From NCBI GenBank assembly GCA_025558075.1, contig JAHLKF010000002.1:806001-870000 (forward strand): a DNA stretch of 64,000 bases, given 5' to 3'. Below are positions 44,786-57,700 of the stretch, piece by piece; position 1 is the first letter of the stretch, and every line of letters starts with the position of its first letter. Both the position numbers and the translations under genes were made by a program. This DNA comes from Gaertneriomyces semiglobifer. Its lineage: Eukaryota > Chytridiomycota > Chytridiomycetes > Spizellomycetales > Spizellomycetaceae. The notes beneath the pieces are model-generated. The model had not been told where the DNA came from, did no database searches, and saw only the letters and a list, made by a program, of their open reading frames with translations.

Positions 44786-46366
44786 TCATGCCGGTGGCAG
44801 AAAGCTTGCGAACAGGACGGTTGTGACCATTCCATAACACACGAAGAAAGCCACCAACTTCCTCGCCAGAGAGCCATTTCCCATGGATACCAAATGCCCT
44901 GCGTACCAGTAGACGCAAGGCATCGAGGTGAAAAATCTGGTTGCAACCTGTACATGCATCATTGTACCGCAGTACAGGAGTAGACACATCCATAAGTAAA
45001 TATATGGAAGTAATCTGCTCGACCAAAATCCTGTGAGCCCGTTTCTGATGACACCATAATCGAGCGTGAAGAAGCGACGCAAGTCCTTTCTTGCGTACTC
45101 TAGCACACCCGCTCCCGAAATCGTAAACATTGGTGCCGCCAGAAGAAAGTTCGGCACCTGTTGGGGTTGGAAATATCTCAAAAACCCGTTGTTCCTACGA
45201 CTGATTGGTGCTCGATTTCTCAGATGTCGTGACGAGTGACATTACTTACCAGTATGCTTCCTGCACGTATGAGTAGATGAGAGGAATTTTGCTATTACAC
45301 CAAGTGCGTCGGGTGCTCTCATCCCGCGTCGCGCAGAAGATATGATACCCGTGGTGCTGAAAAGCGACAAAGGGCGCCAGAACGATCGCGCTGAGACCGC
45401 AGCACGTTATCAAGTTGCGTGCGCAACCGACAATTTTCTAAATGGACAATTGAGGGGTCAGGGACACAAGAGCGTTGCAAACGTTATACTTACACCTCGT
45501 CCAGGCAGTCCTGGGTGAACCCCAAAACGCCAAAGGAAGAATCCAATGAAAGCAATACCATTTGACCGGAAACATGTAGCGAGAGCCCACATGAGTGCCG
45601 CATTCAGGTCATGACCGGTTGAATGTTGTAACAGCCCCAAAAAAGAAAATAATGCAAATGGGGACTCGGTATAGCTGTAGGCACACGTATCAAAGTGAGC
45701 ATTATATGAGAAGTCTGGCGGTAAGGTGTGCAAGGGTCCCTTACATCGCAGACATAAAGAACCCTGCAGGTGTGATCGAAAACAGCAGAGCGGCTGCCAG
45801 AGCGGTGCGTTCATTCTGCAACAAATGACGACCAAGCCTATATCCGAGAAACATGAGACCAAACAGACGAAGCAGAAATGAACCGTCTCCTCACTTGTAT
45901 AGCGCGACGACGGCAAGGACAAAGGCAACGTTTGTCATGAGCGCCCCAATCAGGATGCGAGCGGCCCTCGAAGAGTTCCCACGAAGCAAAAGCCCTAAAT
46001 CGGAATCAGCCTACGCATACTATCCTCCGGTAAGACATCTGAATTGGGCATACTGGAACCGATTCTCAGAAGTATGGGTAATCCTGGGAAGAAAGCGAAT
46101 TCCTGTTCGTACATGTAACCATTCTCGGCAATGTCCAAAAAGTAGACCGCATCCCAGCTCATGAATGGTCGAGCAACCTTCCAAAGAGTCCCATCACTAG
46201 GCGTTGTATTTCCGGGTATAGTGTTTGAGGCATCGTATGGTTCCGAAAGAAGGCTGGTGACTACAGCCAACGCACATAGAACTGTCCGCGTCAACGCAGC
46301 AGCGATCCACACCAGTCTGGTATTCCCTTCATGGTGGCCTTGACCTCGGGCGGACAGATGTGGCAT
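44786..46366 (-). CDS. PIGV: GPI mannosyltransferase II (PIG-V/GPI18)
   Basis: Six exons, about 475 residues, start MPHLSARGQGHHEGN. It adds the second mannose to the GPI anchor in the ER. Diagnostic blocks: VARPFMSWDAVYFLDIAENGYMYEQEFAFFPGLPILLR, where the D of WDAVYF is the presumed catalytic aspartate, and SITPAGFFMSAIYTESPFALFSF. Later blocks are CFRSNGIAFIGFFLW, TWCNSKIPLIYSYVQEAYW and NNGFLRYFQPQQVPNFLLAAPM. Multiple TM segments run to the C-terminus. It lies between LIG1 (convergent, 187 bp) and RFC3 (divergent, 191 bp). Confidence 0.92.
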
Positions 46367-46557
46367 TCGTCTCTGTTCAAACTTCGCTCCAACCAGGAAC
46401 CAGAGTTCAGAACTGGCTTGCAACGCTTGAGATATGCGCGCGTACTTTTGTCCGAACGTTTGCCAGATTTCCTTCCAAGCCAAAAGTCGAACAAGCCGCC
46501 ATCTGTATATGCCATTGCTACCAACGGGCGATTATTCATTGTCCGTTAGCTTTCATA

Positions 46558-48167
46558 ATGAGCCTTTTGTGGGTAGACAAGCATCGGCCGAAAACGTTGG
46601 ATGGCTTAGATTACCACCCTGCACTTACAACTCAGCTACAGCGACTGGTGGGTAACTATTTGTATAGGCTAAGTCTGAGGCAGGGCAACAGCTCACATGC
46701 TTTTGAATTAATAGGCGAATAGTGGTGATATTCCCCATCTCCTGGTATATGGCCCTTCGGGTGCTGGGAAGAAAACGCGCATAGTCTCACTCATACGGGA
46801 GATATTCGGTCCCGGTGTGGAGAAGGTGTGGAACGAATTTCATTGGTGAGGAATATCTAACTTGGAGCTGAGCAACTCTTCTCAGTTGAAAACAGATCTC
46901 CGGCCGTTTTCCACCCCTTCCGGCAAAAAGATCGAAATCAATATCGTCAGCAGCAATTACCATCTGGAGTTGACCCCTAGGTACAGGATGTATGTTCTCA
47001 CTTTACGCCACAACTCGGCTGATGAATTATGCGGATTAGTGATGTTGGCATCTACGATCGAGTCGTGGCTGTAGATCTAATCAAGGAGATAGCGCAAACC
47101 CAACAAGTTGACGCATATGCAAAAAGACATTTTAAAGGTATTCAGACCGCTGGCGCTAGCAAGCGGTAAATTGGCCCGCGCTTATGATGAACATAATTGT
47201 AGTGGTGATCATCAATGAAGCGGATGCCTTGACACGGGACGCGCAAGCAGCTCTGCGTCGCACCATGGAAAAGTACACTGGGAATTTGAGGGTCATATTT
47301 TGCTGCGAATCCACATCCAAGATCATTTCTCCGATACGAAGCCGATGTCTGGTTGTACGTGTTCCAAGCCCTGAGAATACCGAGGTATGGCATTCTGAAG
47401 GACACTGCCTCGGGCAAACTCTCAGTTCCGAACTTACTGCCAAGTCCCACTAGATTTGCCAAGTACTTCAGAAGGTAGCGAAAGCAGAAGGAATACAGCT
47501 GCCTGAGGCGTTTGCCATGCGGGTAGCGGATGCCTCCAATGGAAATCTTCGACGAGCAATGCTCATGCTGGAAGCGGCGAGAGTACAAAGGTACGCCTTT
47601 CCGGAGCCGGTGTAATGCTCAGTTTTTGGGAGCTGACGCTACGGCAGATATCCTTTTACAACTGATCAAGAGGTTACTGTGGCGGATTGGGAGCAAGTCA
47701 TTAGACATCTCGCTATGGAGATACTAGGCGAGCAATCACCCGCCAGGTGATGACTACTTGTAGCAACTGACCAGAAGCTTTGCTAATGTATATGTTAGAT
47801 TGCTCAAGGTTCGCGGCACATTTTATGAGTTGCTGACACATTGTGTGCCTGCAGATATCATCATTAAGGTAAGGGTTCGTAAAGTTTTGTTTTTTATCTG
47901 ACATAGTTAACGTAAGCCTTTCCCAAGCACCTTGCATATGAGCTCATGAAAAACGTAGATGTGAAATTTAAAAGTGAAGTGATCAAATACGCAGCTGAAT
48001 TTGTGAGGATGTATTGGCTTCGACCTGTTCGCAACTTCCGTTAATCAACCTCATATGTAGGAGCATCGCTTACGACTAGGCAATAAAGCGATCTTTCATC
48101 TGGAAGCATTTGCTGCAAGGTTCATGAGTATCTATAAAGCGTACTTATTTGAACTTGGAGGCATGTG
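46558..48167 (+). CDS. RFC3: Replication factor C subunit 3
   Basis: Nine or ten short exons, about 355 residues, start [20 protein letters not shown]. The AAA+ core has Walker [16 protein letters not shown], the RFC3-type insert [20 protein letters not shown] and degenerate Walker [25 protein letters not shown]. The arginine-finger SRC motif [11 protein letters not shown] is present. The helical tail has [33 protein letters not shown] and [16 protein letters not shown]. The exon choices were guided by the human RFC3 pattern and all phases agree. It is a subunit of the pentameric clamp loader that opens PCNA. Confidence 0.92.
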
Positions 48168-48258
48168 ATCAACAAAGGCAGCCTTTAACCAAAATGCAGC
48201 AAGTTTTTATATATGGCGTGTATTGACATAATTACATTTCTTCATGTCGTTCGACGAT

Positions 48259-50559
48259 CTACCCTTCAGGGGTGCGCCCTGCTAGGGCGTTGTGGCTTGA
48301 GCTTGCAGATACATTTCTTGGTGACTGAGGGAAAGCACCATCAAGACGAGGTCGCTGACCCCGACCGGGTATATACTCCCTCCTCACTGGATGCTTTTGT
48401 TCGGAATCTAGAGCAACCGCCGGGGCAGGGGATTGCGGTTCATGGTCCAACACACTTTGGTCGAGCGCATCGAATATCCCCAAACCTTTTTCGGGGTCAT
48501 TGTGTACGGGTTCGTCTTGCTGAATCTCTGGCATTTGCAAGACAGAACCGTTCTTCACGTCGACAATCCAAAGAACAACCGAAGCCAATGCACCAGCTAT
48601 GGCAAGGCTAACGAAAAACAACTCGACTGGAACATAACTTCCACCGATAACGCGGATTCGAGCAGCCAACAGGGGCATAACAGTGAGAGCCGCGTTTAAA
48701 GCACTGGTGCTAATGCCATACGCGGTGCCGAGTAGCTTGGGAGCGGGAATGAAGGGGTTTTCCTCTTGAAGCTTGTCTTCTTCATGCTGTACAATTGCTG
48801 CAACGGACGGCCAAATAGCAACGCCATACATCGAATAGCTCAATCCCAGAAAGACGAGTGGGATAACTGGGTATATCATCGTAAGACCCAAAGTTGCGTG
48901 AACGCCAGCTATAACCAGCGCACACAACACGAGTAGGGAGGCTCTCCCTCCATATCGATCAACAAGTACTCCACAGATAGGTACCAAGACTGCCGACATG
49001 GTATCCGGCACACTAGAAATGAAAAATTAACGTTCTAATAGCATGCAAAACGCGGGGCGATTGTTACCTCATCACAGTGCCTGCCATTCTTGTGTCTCCT
49101 GGAAACCACTTTGACATCAAGAAGTCCTGCGCGATATTGTTGAATGGCACCACCGTTCCATAAAGCAGTACGCAGATCAGGCACACCAGCCAAAATTCCC
49201 ACGGCAGCATGTGCACCTCTCTCATGCATTGGTAGATAGCCCCTTTCATTCCTTGGGCTGCAACGGACGGCATATCGACATCTTCATCAGATAAAGGCGG
49301 TGGTCGCTCGAGCGCAGCATCATCTGGTGTTTCCAAAAGAGGCCTTTCCTCCTCTTGTGCCGCTTTGCGCGAATTCGTCGTCACCTTGACTTGACCACTG
49401 GGCGAATGTGCAGCTAGCAACACTGCCAAAAGAATGGCGCATCCAAACGAAATATAACATGTGATTCCTCCAACCCATACAGCTCCGGAACAAGTCCATA
49501 ACTTCTCAATTCGAGGCGACAAATTCGCGTTCACCACCGAGCCGAAACGCGCAATACATAGATCTGCAACATTGCTTATTAGGTCTGCTTCTGTGGTTCA
49601 AGAGATTTGCTGTATGAAAGCTCTTACTCAGTCCCAGGGCAAAGGCAAGCTCCTTGCCTCTAAACCACGCCGTTGTAATGCTTGCTTGGACAACCCCAAT
49701 GCTCTCTCCGCCCACACCAAATAGTATCCTTCCCATAAGCATCAATCCAAACCATTTTGAGGTGACGCCAATGGCGAAAAGCGTCTGCCCAAGGCAAACA
49801 GTAACAGAGAAAAACAGAAGGACCTTTTTCATATCCAATCTGTCTACCAACTGGCCGCCGATGAACGGCAGAAACATATTCGGAAATGAGTACACGGAAT
49901 AGAGCAGATTGAGCTCATATTGCCAGACGTCGTAATCGTGGCCCAGGTATTCCTGTAAAGGCCGGTTCAAAGCTGCAGGGTTATCGTATGCTAAGGTAAC
50001 AGTTTCATGTGAGGAATTGGCACATAGTCTTAAATATAACAATATGAGCAATACCATAGTAATTGCCAAACAGTAGCAGGCACGTGAGAAATAACACGGC
50101 CCATCTCACGTTGGACGTCACCGGCGCATCCTCCTCAACTTCTGCAAGAACGTCTGGTGTTACAGGCGCAGCTATCACAATAGGCGCACCACCAAAGCTG
50201 GACATCCGGCGCAGCAGCGCACTCGATGATCTAAATCGAGACGAGCGAAAGCTCATACTGGTATCAGATCGCTGAAACGGTGCAACTCCATCACCTCTAA
50301 AGGTGGAGCTGGGTGATGATTCCAAAAGCTGCTCGGTTTGGGCTCTCCGAAAGGAAGACGGCCAATGACCTCGAGCCGACAGTGATGGAGAAGCAGCAAA
50401 GAGTGAGGTCCGTCGGTCCTTTTGCTTTGTCCTGCTTCGGCCAATCACCGTATGTCCATCTCCCAAGTCTTCGCCAGAGAAAGACAACGGACGATCCGGA
50501 GGTTCATCAGGCTGTCGCCTCTGTTTTTCACTAGGAAGCATCGCTTCGGGGCTACTCAA
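48259..50559 (-). CDS. MFSD1-like MFS carrier
   Basis: Four main exons, about 710 residues. The N-terminal 150 residues are cytosolic, rich in Ser/Arg. TM1 ends LLLFGNYYAYDNPAALNRPLQEYL, the hallmark of MFSD1 (YDNPAAL). Then come LLYSVYSFPNMFLPFIGGQLVDRL, LFAIGVTSKWFGLMLMGRILFGVGGESIGVVQ and WFRGKELAFALGLN. After a loop with an acidic patch, the second half runs VPDTMSAVLVPICGVLVDRYGGRAS to a C-terminal tail. In animals MFSD1 exports dipeptides from lysosomes with GLMP. A vacuolar location is inferred here. Confidence 0.85.
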
Positions 50560-51194
50560 CCTCTTCAGAGGAAGGGTTCCGGGCCTCAGGGCGAAACGTG
50601 TGGTTCACAGCCTAAGCGCGACGACGATTCGTCCCTAGTTTGCTGCCACTTGTTGCAATGGCGTCTTCTACTCTACCCAGAGGCCCTTTCTACAGCCTGC
50701 ACTGAGGTTCTTTCTACCAAAATCTATCAGGTCTACCTGTCGTTTCTCCAGTCTCGGTCTGCCAAAGAATCATCAACGCTTTTGGCGAACGCGAGGCAGC
50801 GTCGGGGTGGCTTGGCCTTTGGCTCACGTAAGCGAGCGGAGTTGGTCAGCAAACGTCTACGCGTCCGGCCGGCGATTTTCCTCGCCCAAAGATCTGGGCG
50901 GAAATATCAAAATGGTGCCGCGAAGCAATAAGGAAGATGTGATGAAGCCTGAGTAGGAGTTTATGCAGCTACTAGTTGTTACAAAGATGAGCGTTGTTAC
51001 CGAAATTGTCGCATTGGAGCAGAACAAGGTTTCGTGCCGGCTATGAATCGCGTATTACATTCTCCAACTCCGACAACCAAAATGCGCATCGGGGAATTTT
51101 GGTGGGAAATAATGAAGCATTTTCGTGAAAAGCTATTATTTTGTCCTAAGGCTTGTTTTAGACATCTCTCAGGTTTTTCTCCAAAAGGCCAACG
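50560..51194. other. Divergent intergenic region
   Basis: 635 bp between two genes transcribed apart. A plus-strand frame to 50931 is antisense-like and unconvincing. Confidence 0.4.
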
Positions 51195-54100
51195 ATGTTG
51201 ACCATCCCTAGCACGGTCCGGCATTTGCAGTCGTACCTTCCCCAGTAAATGATGAACCTTAACGGTTTTCTTTTTAGGCCGTCATAGACGGGCGCCAGCG
51301 TCTTCCCGACCCATTTCATGTGAGATTTCCAGATGTCAAGTACCCGCAATCCGCTGCCGCGCCGTTAGGAGCGTTTCCGACACCGGCATCCGCGCCGGTT
51401 GCGGGCAAGTCCGGCGCTTATGCTTCCATGTCGGGGCCTAGGCCCAATCTTGGTTTTCTGGCCCAACAATCGCGTCACCCTCCACCTACGGCGGAGGACG
51501 TTGAGAATAAGCTGCGAGCTTTTGTGTTTGCGCATCGCATCCGTATAGCGGAGATGTTTTTGGATTTCGATCGCCTCCGTTCAGGATATGTGACAGCCAC
51601 TCAGTTCCGACGATGCCTTGGTGGCATTATGCACAAGGGCGTGGTGGAGCCGCTGACCGAACAGGAGTTCGACGTGCTCATGGAAAAGTACGACGCTAAA
51701 GGCAATCGCATGATCAAATGGACAAACTTTGTGGATTCCATCGACCAAGGTAGTTCTAAGTTGTATCACTTTCTCAGCACATTTATAACAAATTGCTTCT
51801 TCAGTGTTTGGAGCGTCTCAATTGGAGCGCTCTCCCACGAAACAAGTACATGAGGGCAAAGAAGGTGAGATATAGACGGCTCACATGAGGAGGGCTTGTT
51901 TACGCAACTGAACACCTCTCAGTTGTTAAGGACATTCGCCCGCGATCTTCAAAAAGTGAAAATGCGTACCAAGCCATTCTGGCCACATTAAGAGCCTACG
52001 TCAGGTGGCATGGGTCTGACGTGAAGACATGGTTCAAAGACTTTGATAAACATAACAATGGTTAGTACAGGCGACGCGAGTGGTGGTATTGTTCTGCGAG
52101 TGACGTCCTTGGGTGTGAGCAGGCTATGTTACGATCAACCAATTTCGTCGTGGGCTTCCACCAAACCTTTTGACATCACAAGAGCAAGACCTCCTCATGT
52201 CCATCTACAGCGTCGCCGATACCGTTAACTACTTCAAGTTCAATACCGACGTTAATCGCAAAGGTACGAACAACAGGCTTTGTTGTGGTGGTCTCGCAAG
52301 CTCATCCTGTATTAGTGAGGCCTTATTGGCGGCCAGACACCAGGCTGGTGAAGAGGGTCGAAGTTGACACAACGCTGGAGCCCGTGTTCCGGCCTTTAAA
52401 TCCATTGGAGAATGATCGTTGTAGTCACTTGCTTTCCCGCCTACAAACGTTGATAAAGCAGCGTGGACTTCTGTTGGAACCTCAATTCAAAGATTTTGAC
52501 ATGGTGAGTGATAAGCTGCCTGTGAATCTTCGGCACCCATCACTTATAATGATTGTCAAGACCCTCGGAAAAAACACGACCAACCGAGTGACCTGGTCTC
52601 ATTTCAGCCGTGTTCTGTCGGCGCTAGGTCTGGAAATTTCAGACCCGGATATGGATATAATTTGTCGCAGGTTCGATGACGAAGGGTGTGGACGAGTAAA
52701 CTATATGGACTTCTTGGAAGTGGTAGACCCCGAAAGTAAGTCTCCTGTGTAGGCCAGTTGCAGTGTGATCATTCTTAACAGGCCACCACACACAGCTTAC
52801 GCACAGTATAAGCCAATGGGATTCTCGCCTGCACCTGCAGAAGTAGAAATGGTGCTTTCCACTGAGTGGCAGGATGAAGAACAATTAGTACCCTCAGTGG
52901 ACACCCTCCTTGAATCCATTCGTACACACCTTTCGCACAAGCGCATGCGGGTGGCACAATTTTTCCAGGACTTTGAGAGGGTCCGAGCGTATTCTATTCC
53001 ACGTGATGACTTTGTGAAGGGCATCAACCAAATGGATTTACCATTGTCCGACGAAGAGCTCCAGGTGTTGACCGAGTACTATCGCGATGAGAAAAAGGCA
53101 GATTGCTGCAGGTGGAAGCAGCTTGAAGAAGATGTCGATAAAGGTTTGTTACCATTTCATCCCTACTGTGACATTTTTTGCGCCCTAATGAAAGCTACGT
53201 TGTTAAGTCTTTGGCGAGTCCCACTTTGACGGCTATCCCACAGCTTTATCGGGTGCCGCCTCGTCCAATCACAACAATTTGAAGTTGGACGATGTACTAT
53301 CTAGAGAGGAAGAGGAGCTTGCGGAAGCTGGGCTTCTCGCTATTGCCGATTACATGAAGATACGGCAAGTTAGCGTCAAGCCTTTCTTCACAGAGTTTGA
53401 CCGGGTATGGAGGATGGTTGTGCTTAATTCGCATTTACTGCGGCTAATTTGCAGATATTGTAGCTTCGCACGGGCTACATCACTAAGTCACAGTTCAGCC
53501 AAAGCTTGCACTATCTGGGCATACCTTTGCACGACTCTCAAGTACAAGCATTGGGAAAGAAGTACCTCAGGGCCCTCACGCCAGTACTTAGTGCTGTAGA
53601 CGAAGAAGCTGTGGTGGAGAGGGATACTTTTGCAGGTGCTACCGTCAGTGATGGCGCTACATCGGACTATGTGAAAGATGCAGCGGGAGGATCAAGCTAT
53701 TTACAAGATTTGACGAGGCGGATCTGCTATACTGCGTTGCTACGAGACTTGGATGAGAAAATGACACGCAATCTGGAGAACGTTGATGATTCCAAGGCAC
53801 CATCTATCAACAGCTTTCGAAAAGGCCCTATGGGTGTTCAAATGTTGAGTGCCCTCGAATTGCAGAAGTTAATTCTCAGATTGAAGACAAAGGTATGCCA
53901 TACGGTGCTGGGTCCTAAGCCTCGGTCATGCAAATTTCGTCCACTTGCTAAAGGCTCATTTTCTGCATAGGTTAAAACTGAGCGAATTCGGGTGATTGAC
54001 TTCATGCGTGACTTTGACCACCTTCGTCACGGCACAATCACCATTGAAGAGTTTAAGCGAGTGTTGAAGGTGCTTTTCCTTGACTTGAACGACAAAGAAT

Positions 54101-54603
54101 TGTCAAGTTTAGCTATTGCCTACATCTCCCCCGGCGATCACCGGCTAGTTAAGTACACTATTTTCTCAGATGACATGGAATCGGTCCACACCCGTCGCGA
54201 CTTGGAAAGAAATCCGACGGCAGAACCTTACCCGTTCCCATCACCCAAAGATTTCGCCATCCAATTGGAGCACGACGAACTGACTGGCCAGGAGCGCCTG
54301 GTTTTGGATGCAGTTGTTGAAAGGCTGCGGAGTAAGATTCGCCAAAAACGTATTGATATTCTGAAACACTGGGAAGATTTCGACCAAGTCAACGAAGGTA
54401 CCTCCGATTTGGTTTGCGACCATGTACTGCAGCTGATCACGAATTTAGGCACCATTGCGGCGAACCATTTGCGTTCCGTTCTCACTAGTATGGGCCTTCC
54501 CATTGACGACACCGAATTGTTTGTCCTTTACAGGAAGTTCGGCGTTGCCCCTACTTCGCACCGTTTAGATTATCGCCGTCTAGCCACCTTATTGTGTGCC
54601 TAG
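51195..54603 (+). CDS. Long multi-EF-hand protein, axonemal type (EFCAB6-like)
   Basis: About a dozen exons; roughly 870 residues. The module RI...DFDRLRSGYVTATQFRRCL followed by LTEQEFDVLMEKYD repeats about seven times. Examples are WFKDFDKHNNGYVTINQFRRGL, FFQDFERVRAYSIPRDDF, FFTEFDRLRTGYITKSQF, FMRDFDHLRHGTITIEEF and HWEDFDQVNEGTIAANHL. Many loops lack the full set of Ca ligands, so most hands are probably structural. Such tandem degenerate EF-hand proteins occur in flagellated eukaryotes. Introns at 52505-52561 (57 nt) and 54398-54448 (51 nt) are stopless and in frame but break the repeat when read through. The first exon (51195-51215, MLTIPST) is tentative. Confidence 0.7.
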
Positions 54604-54705
54604 AGACATCAAGCCCGGCATCATGTTTGTCCCCAAGCTAGTAGTAGGAGTGTATTGAAGATAACATAAAAAGAAGTAGTACCAGTAAAAGACGGATGAA
54701 TAAAA

Positions 54706-57700
54706 TTACTTCTTCTTCTTCTTTTTCTTCTTCTTCAGCGATGCTTTAGAACCTGATGGGGCATCAGCGCGCGCATTCACAGCCTCCGGTGGCGTTCTCG
54801 ATGGAGGCTCGTCAATGACAGGCTCAGAGATATTATCAGCCGAGTACGCAGCCATCACAGAAGGAGGTGAAGTTGTCCCGTCTACTGGCGGCTCAATGAT
54901 GTCCTGTGAGGACGCCCTTCCCATGGCTCGGTTGCTGTCGTATGATGGCTCCTGCGTTTGATAACTCCCAGTAGAGTAATCTTGGACCTTTCCTGCATTA
55001 TCATCCTCAAATGACATCAAGTCTCCTCGCGGTACCGACAGCGAGTTGGTCGAATCGTTCCCCTGGTGCATCGCTAGCGCGCTACCCGTCTGCCCTATAT
55101 CCGACGCAGCGTCCTCATGATTGCCTTGTACACTGTCTGCCAATTCCTCAACATCTTTTCCCACCTCATCGATGCCTGCCGCCATTTCCTCTAGACTGGA
55201 ACTCGATGACATCCAATGGTCTAACGAAATGGTGCTGCCCCCTAATCCACCAAGGCCATGTTCATCCTTCAGCTGCTTCATCCACATGTCATAATACATT
55301 CCGTCCCGCATGCGCATTAACGATTCGTGAGTACCACGTTCAACAATCCTTCCATCCTTTAGAACTAAAATCTGATCTGCATTCACAATGGTCGATAAGC
55401 GATGCGCAATGACAATCGTTGTCCGCGAACGCGTCAGCAATGCCGACTGCAAAGCTGCTTCGGAACGCGTGTCAAGCGCCGAGGTTGCCTCATCCAAAAG
55501 AATGATTGCCGGATTCTTCAGTAATGTTCTCGCAATAGCTACTCGCTGTTTTTCACCGCCACTCAATCTCAAGCCTCGTTCCCCTACTTTCGTTTCGTAT
55601 CCGTCGGGGAAGCTCAAGATCCGGTCATGAATTTGGGCAGCTTCTGCCGTAACTAGAACGTCATGATCAGAGGCACCAGGGCGACCATAGCGCAAGTTAT
55701 ATCGGATCGAGTCGTTAAATAGGACGGTGTCCTGTGGTACAACTCCTATAATCCCGCGAAGGGTCTTCTGCTGGACGTCCCGGAGATCCTGGCCATCGAT
55801 TTTGACGGAACCTTGTTGGACATCGTAAAATCTGAAAAGTAACCTCAATATCGTGGACTTCCCAGACCCCGACGGTCCCACAAGAGCAACCGTGGCGCCG
55901 GCCGGGACCGTGAACGAAACATTATCCAATACGGGGCGACGCGGATCGTATGCGAACGATACCCGCTCAAATACCACCTCGCCACCCTTGACCACCAGAG
56001 GTTTGGCGTCAGGTTTATCGACGATCTCAACTGGTTCTTTGAAAAGGTCCAGCATCTTCTCCATGTCCACGAAGTTCTTCTGAATAACACGGTAGTAGTT
56101 ACCAAACCAGTTGAGCGGCCCGTACAGTTGCGTGATGTAACTCAGATACAACACAAAATCGCCAACGGTCATCGTTTTGTCGTAGACTATCCTCTTGGCG
56201 CAAAGTAAACAGCCGACCAGTAATCCCACTTGAATAATGACATTCTGCGTAGTGTTCAGCACAGAAAGCGAGATGCTTGATGTGAAGTCAGCTTTCTGAT
56301 ACTCCTTTACGGCTACGTAAACAAGTTAATCCCGTGCTATATGCGATCGAAGATGGCAAAAGCACAAACCTTTGCGGTACTGATTCACCTCGAACTCTTC
56401 GGCATTATAATACTTCACTGTTTCGAAGTTAAGTAACGAGTCGACCGCTTTCGCCTCCATCGCATTGTCAAGCAGATTGGCGATGCGGCGGTATTTTGTA
56501 CGCCATTCGGTAATGACGATAGTGCAGAATATGTACAGACCCATGGTGGTAAAGACAATAAAACCGAAATACATATCAAACTGTGGGCAGTACGGGTGAG
56601 CAACAGAAAAGAGCGCGAGAAAAAGTATCCGCTCACCTCAATAGTAAAGTAAAAGCATGCAATAGTTATGTCGGCCAAGGTAGGCACGATGTTGAAGAGT
56701 ATAGATGAAAACAGAGACACGATGCTTGCCACTCCGCGGTCTTGCACCCGAAGAATTTCACCAGTTTTGCGGTTAAGGTGAAATCGAAGAGAGAGGTCAT
56801 GCAGATGCTCGAACATCTTCACGGATATTTGCCGCGTGGTGAATTGTCCAACAGGAATCCACAGAAAAGATTGCAATGTGTTCAAAGCACCGACTCCACT
56901 AGACAGAAACCGTAACAACACGAACATCAAAATCGGTCCATAAGGTATCTCGGAGGGCCCAGAGCCGCTACCGGGTGCCTCGCTGCCGCCATTACCGCTA
57001 TGAGTGGATTTGCCGAGATCGTAACCCATCGCACCTCCCAGCGAATCCACTACGCGCTTATACTGAAGCGGAACCAATAAGTTCACGACACGCCCGATTA
57101 CAAGCAGGCCGAAGCATGCAATAATCATGAGCTTCAATTTCAAAGAGTGCTTGCCCGTTGGCCATATAAATGGTACCAATTTCTTGAAGTGTGCGGAAAA
57201 CTCCGAAAATGTCGTTGGGGGCCTGTACAGGTCTGGTATTGGGGTCTCACTTGTTCCCGGCCCTTGCGCTTCTGCATCCACAAACCCGCCGTGTTCCAGC
57301 CTATGCCGATGATGGAGATCGATGGCAACTGACATAATCAAAAGCAATAGTAGTATGGTGATCCGGAAACACAAGCTGGCCATAAAACCACTGGCGGCAA
57401 GATATTCACCTCCCGTGCCAATCGTTGAGCCATTCTTCGAGTATACAACGTCGTGATATAGCTCGAGAATATAAAGCATAAAGGCAATAACCCAGAACCC
57501 TTTAATTCGACCGGAAGCTGGGCCAGCCTGATACCACATACTGTCTTCCGGGGTGTTGCTCTGCTCCTTGCCGTCACATAGCATATTAACGTAGTGAACA
57601 ATCCATATCGCTACCATTACGCCGTATACCAGCGCGTAAGCAAGAGACGGTACCGGCGATTGAAAAGGGGGCATTTTCGAGCTATTCGGTAAGTAGCGAC

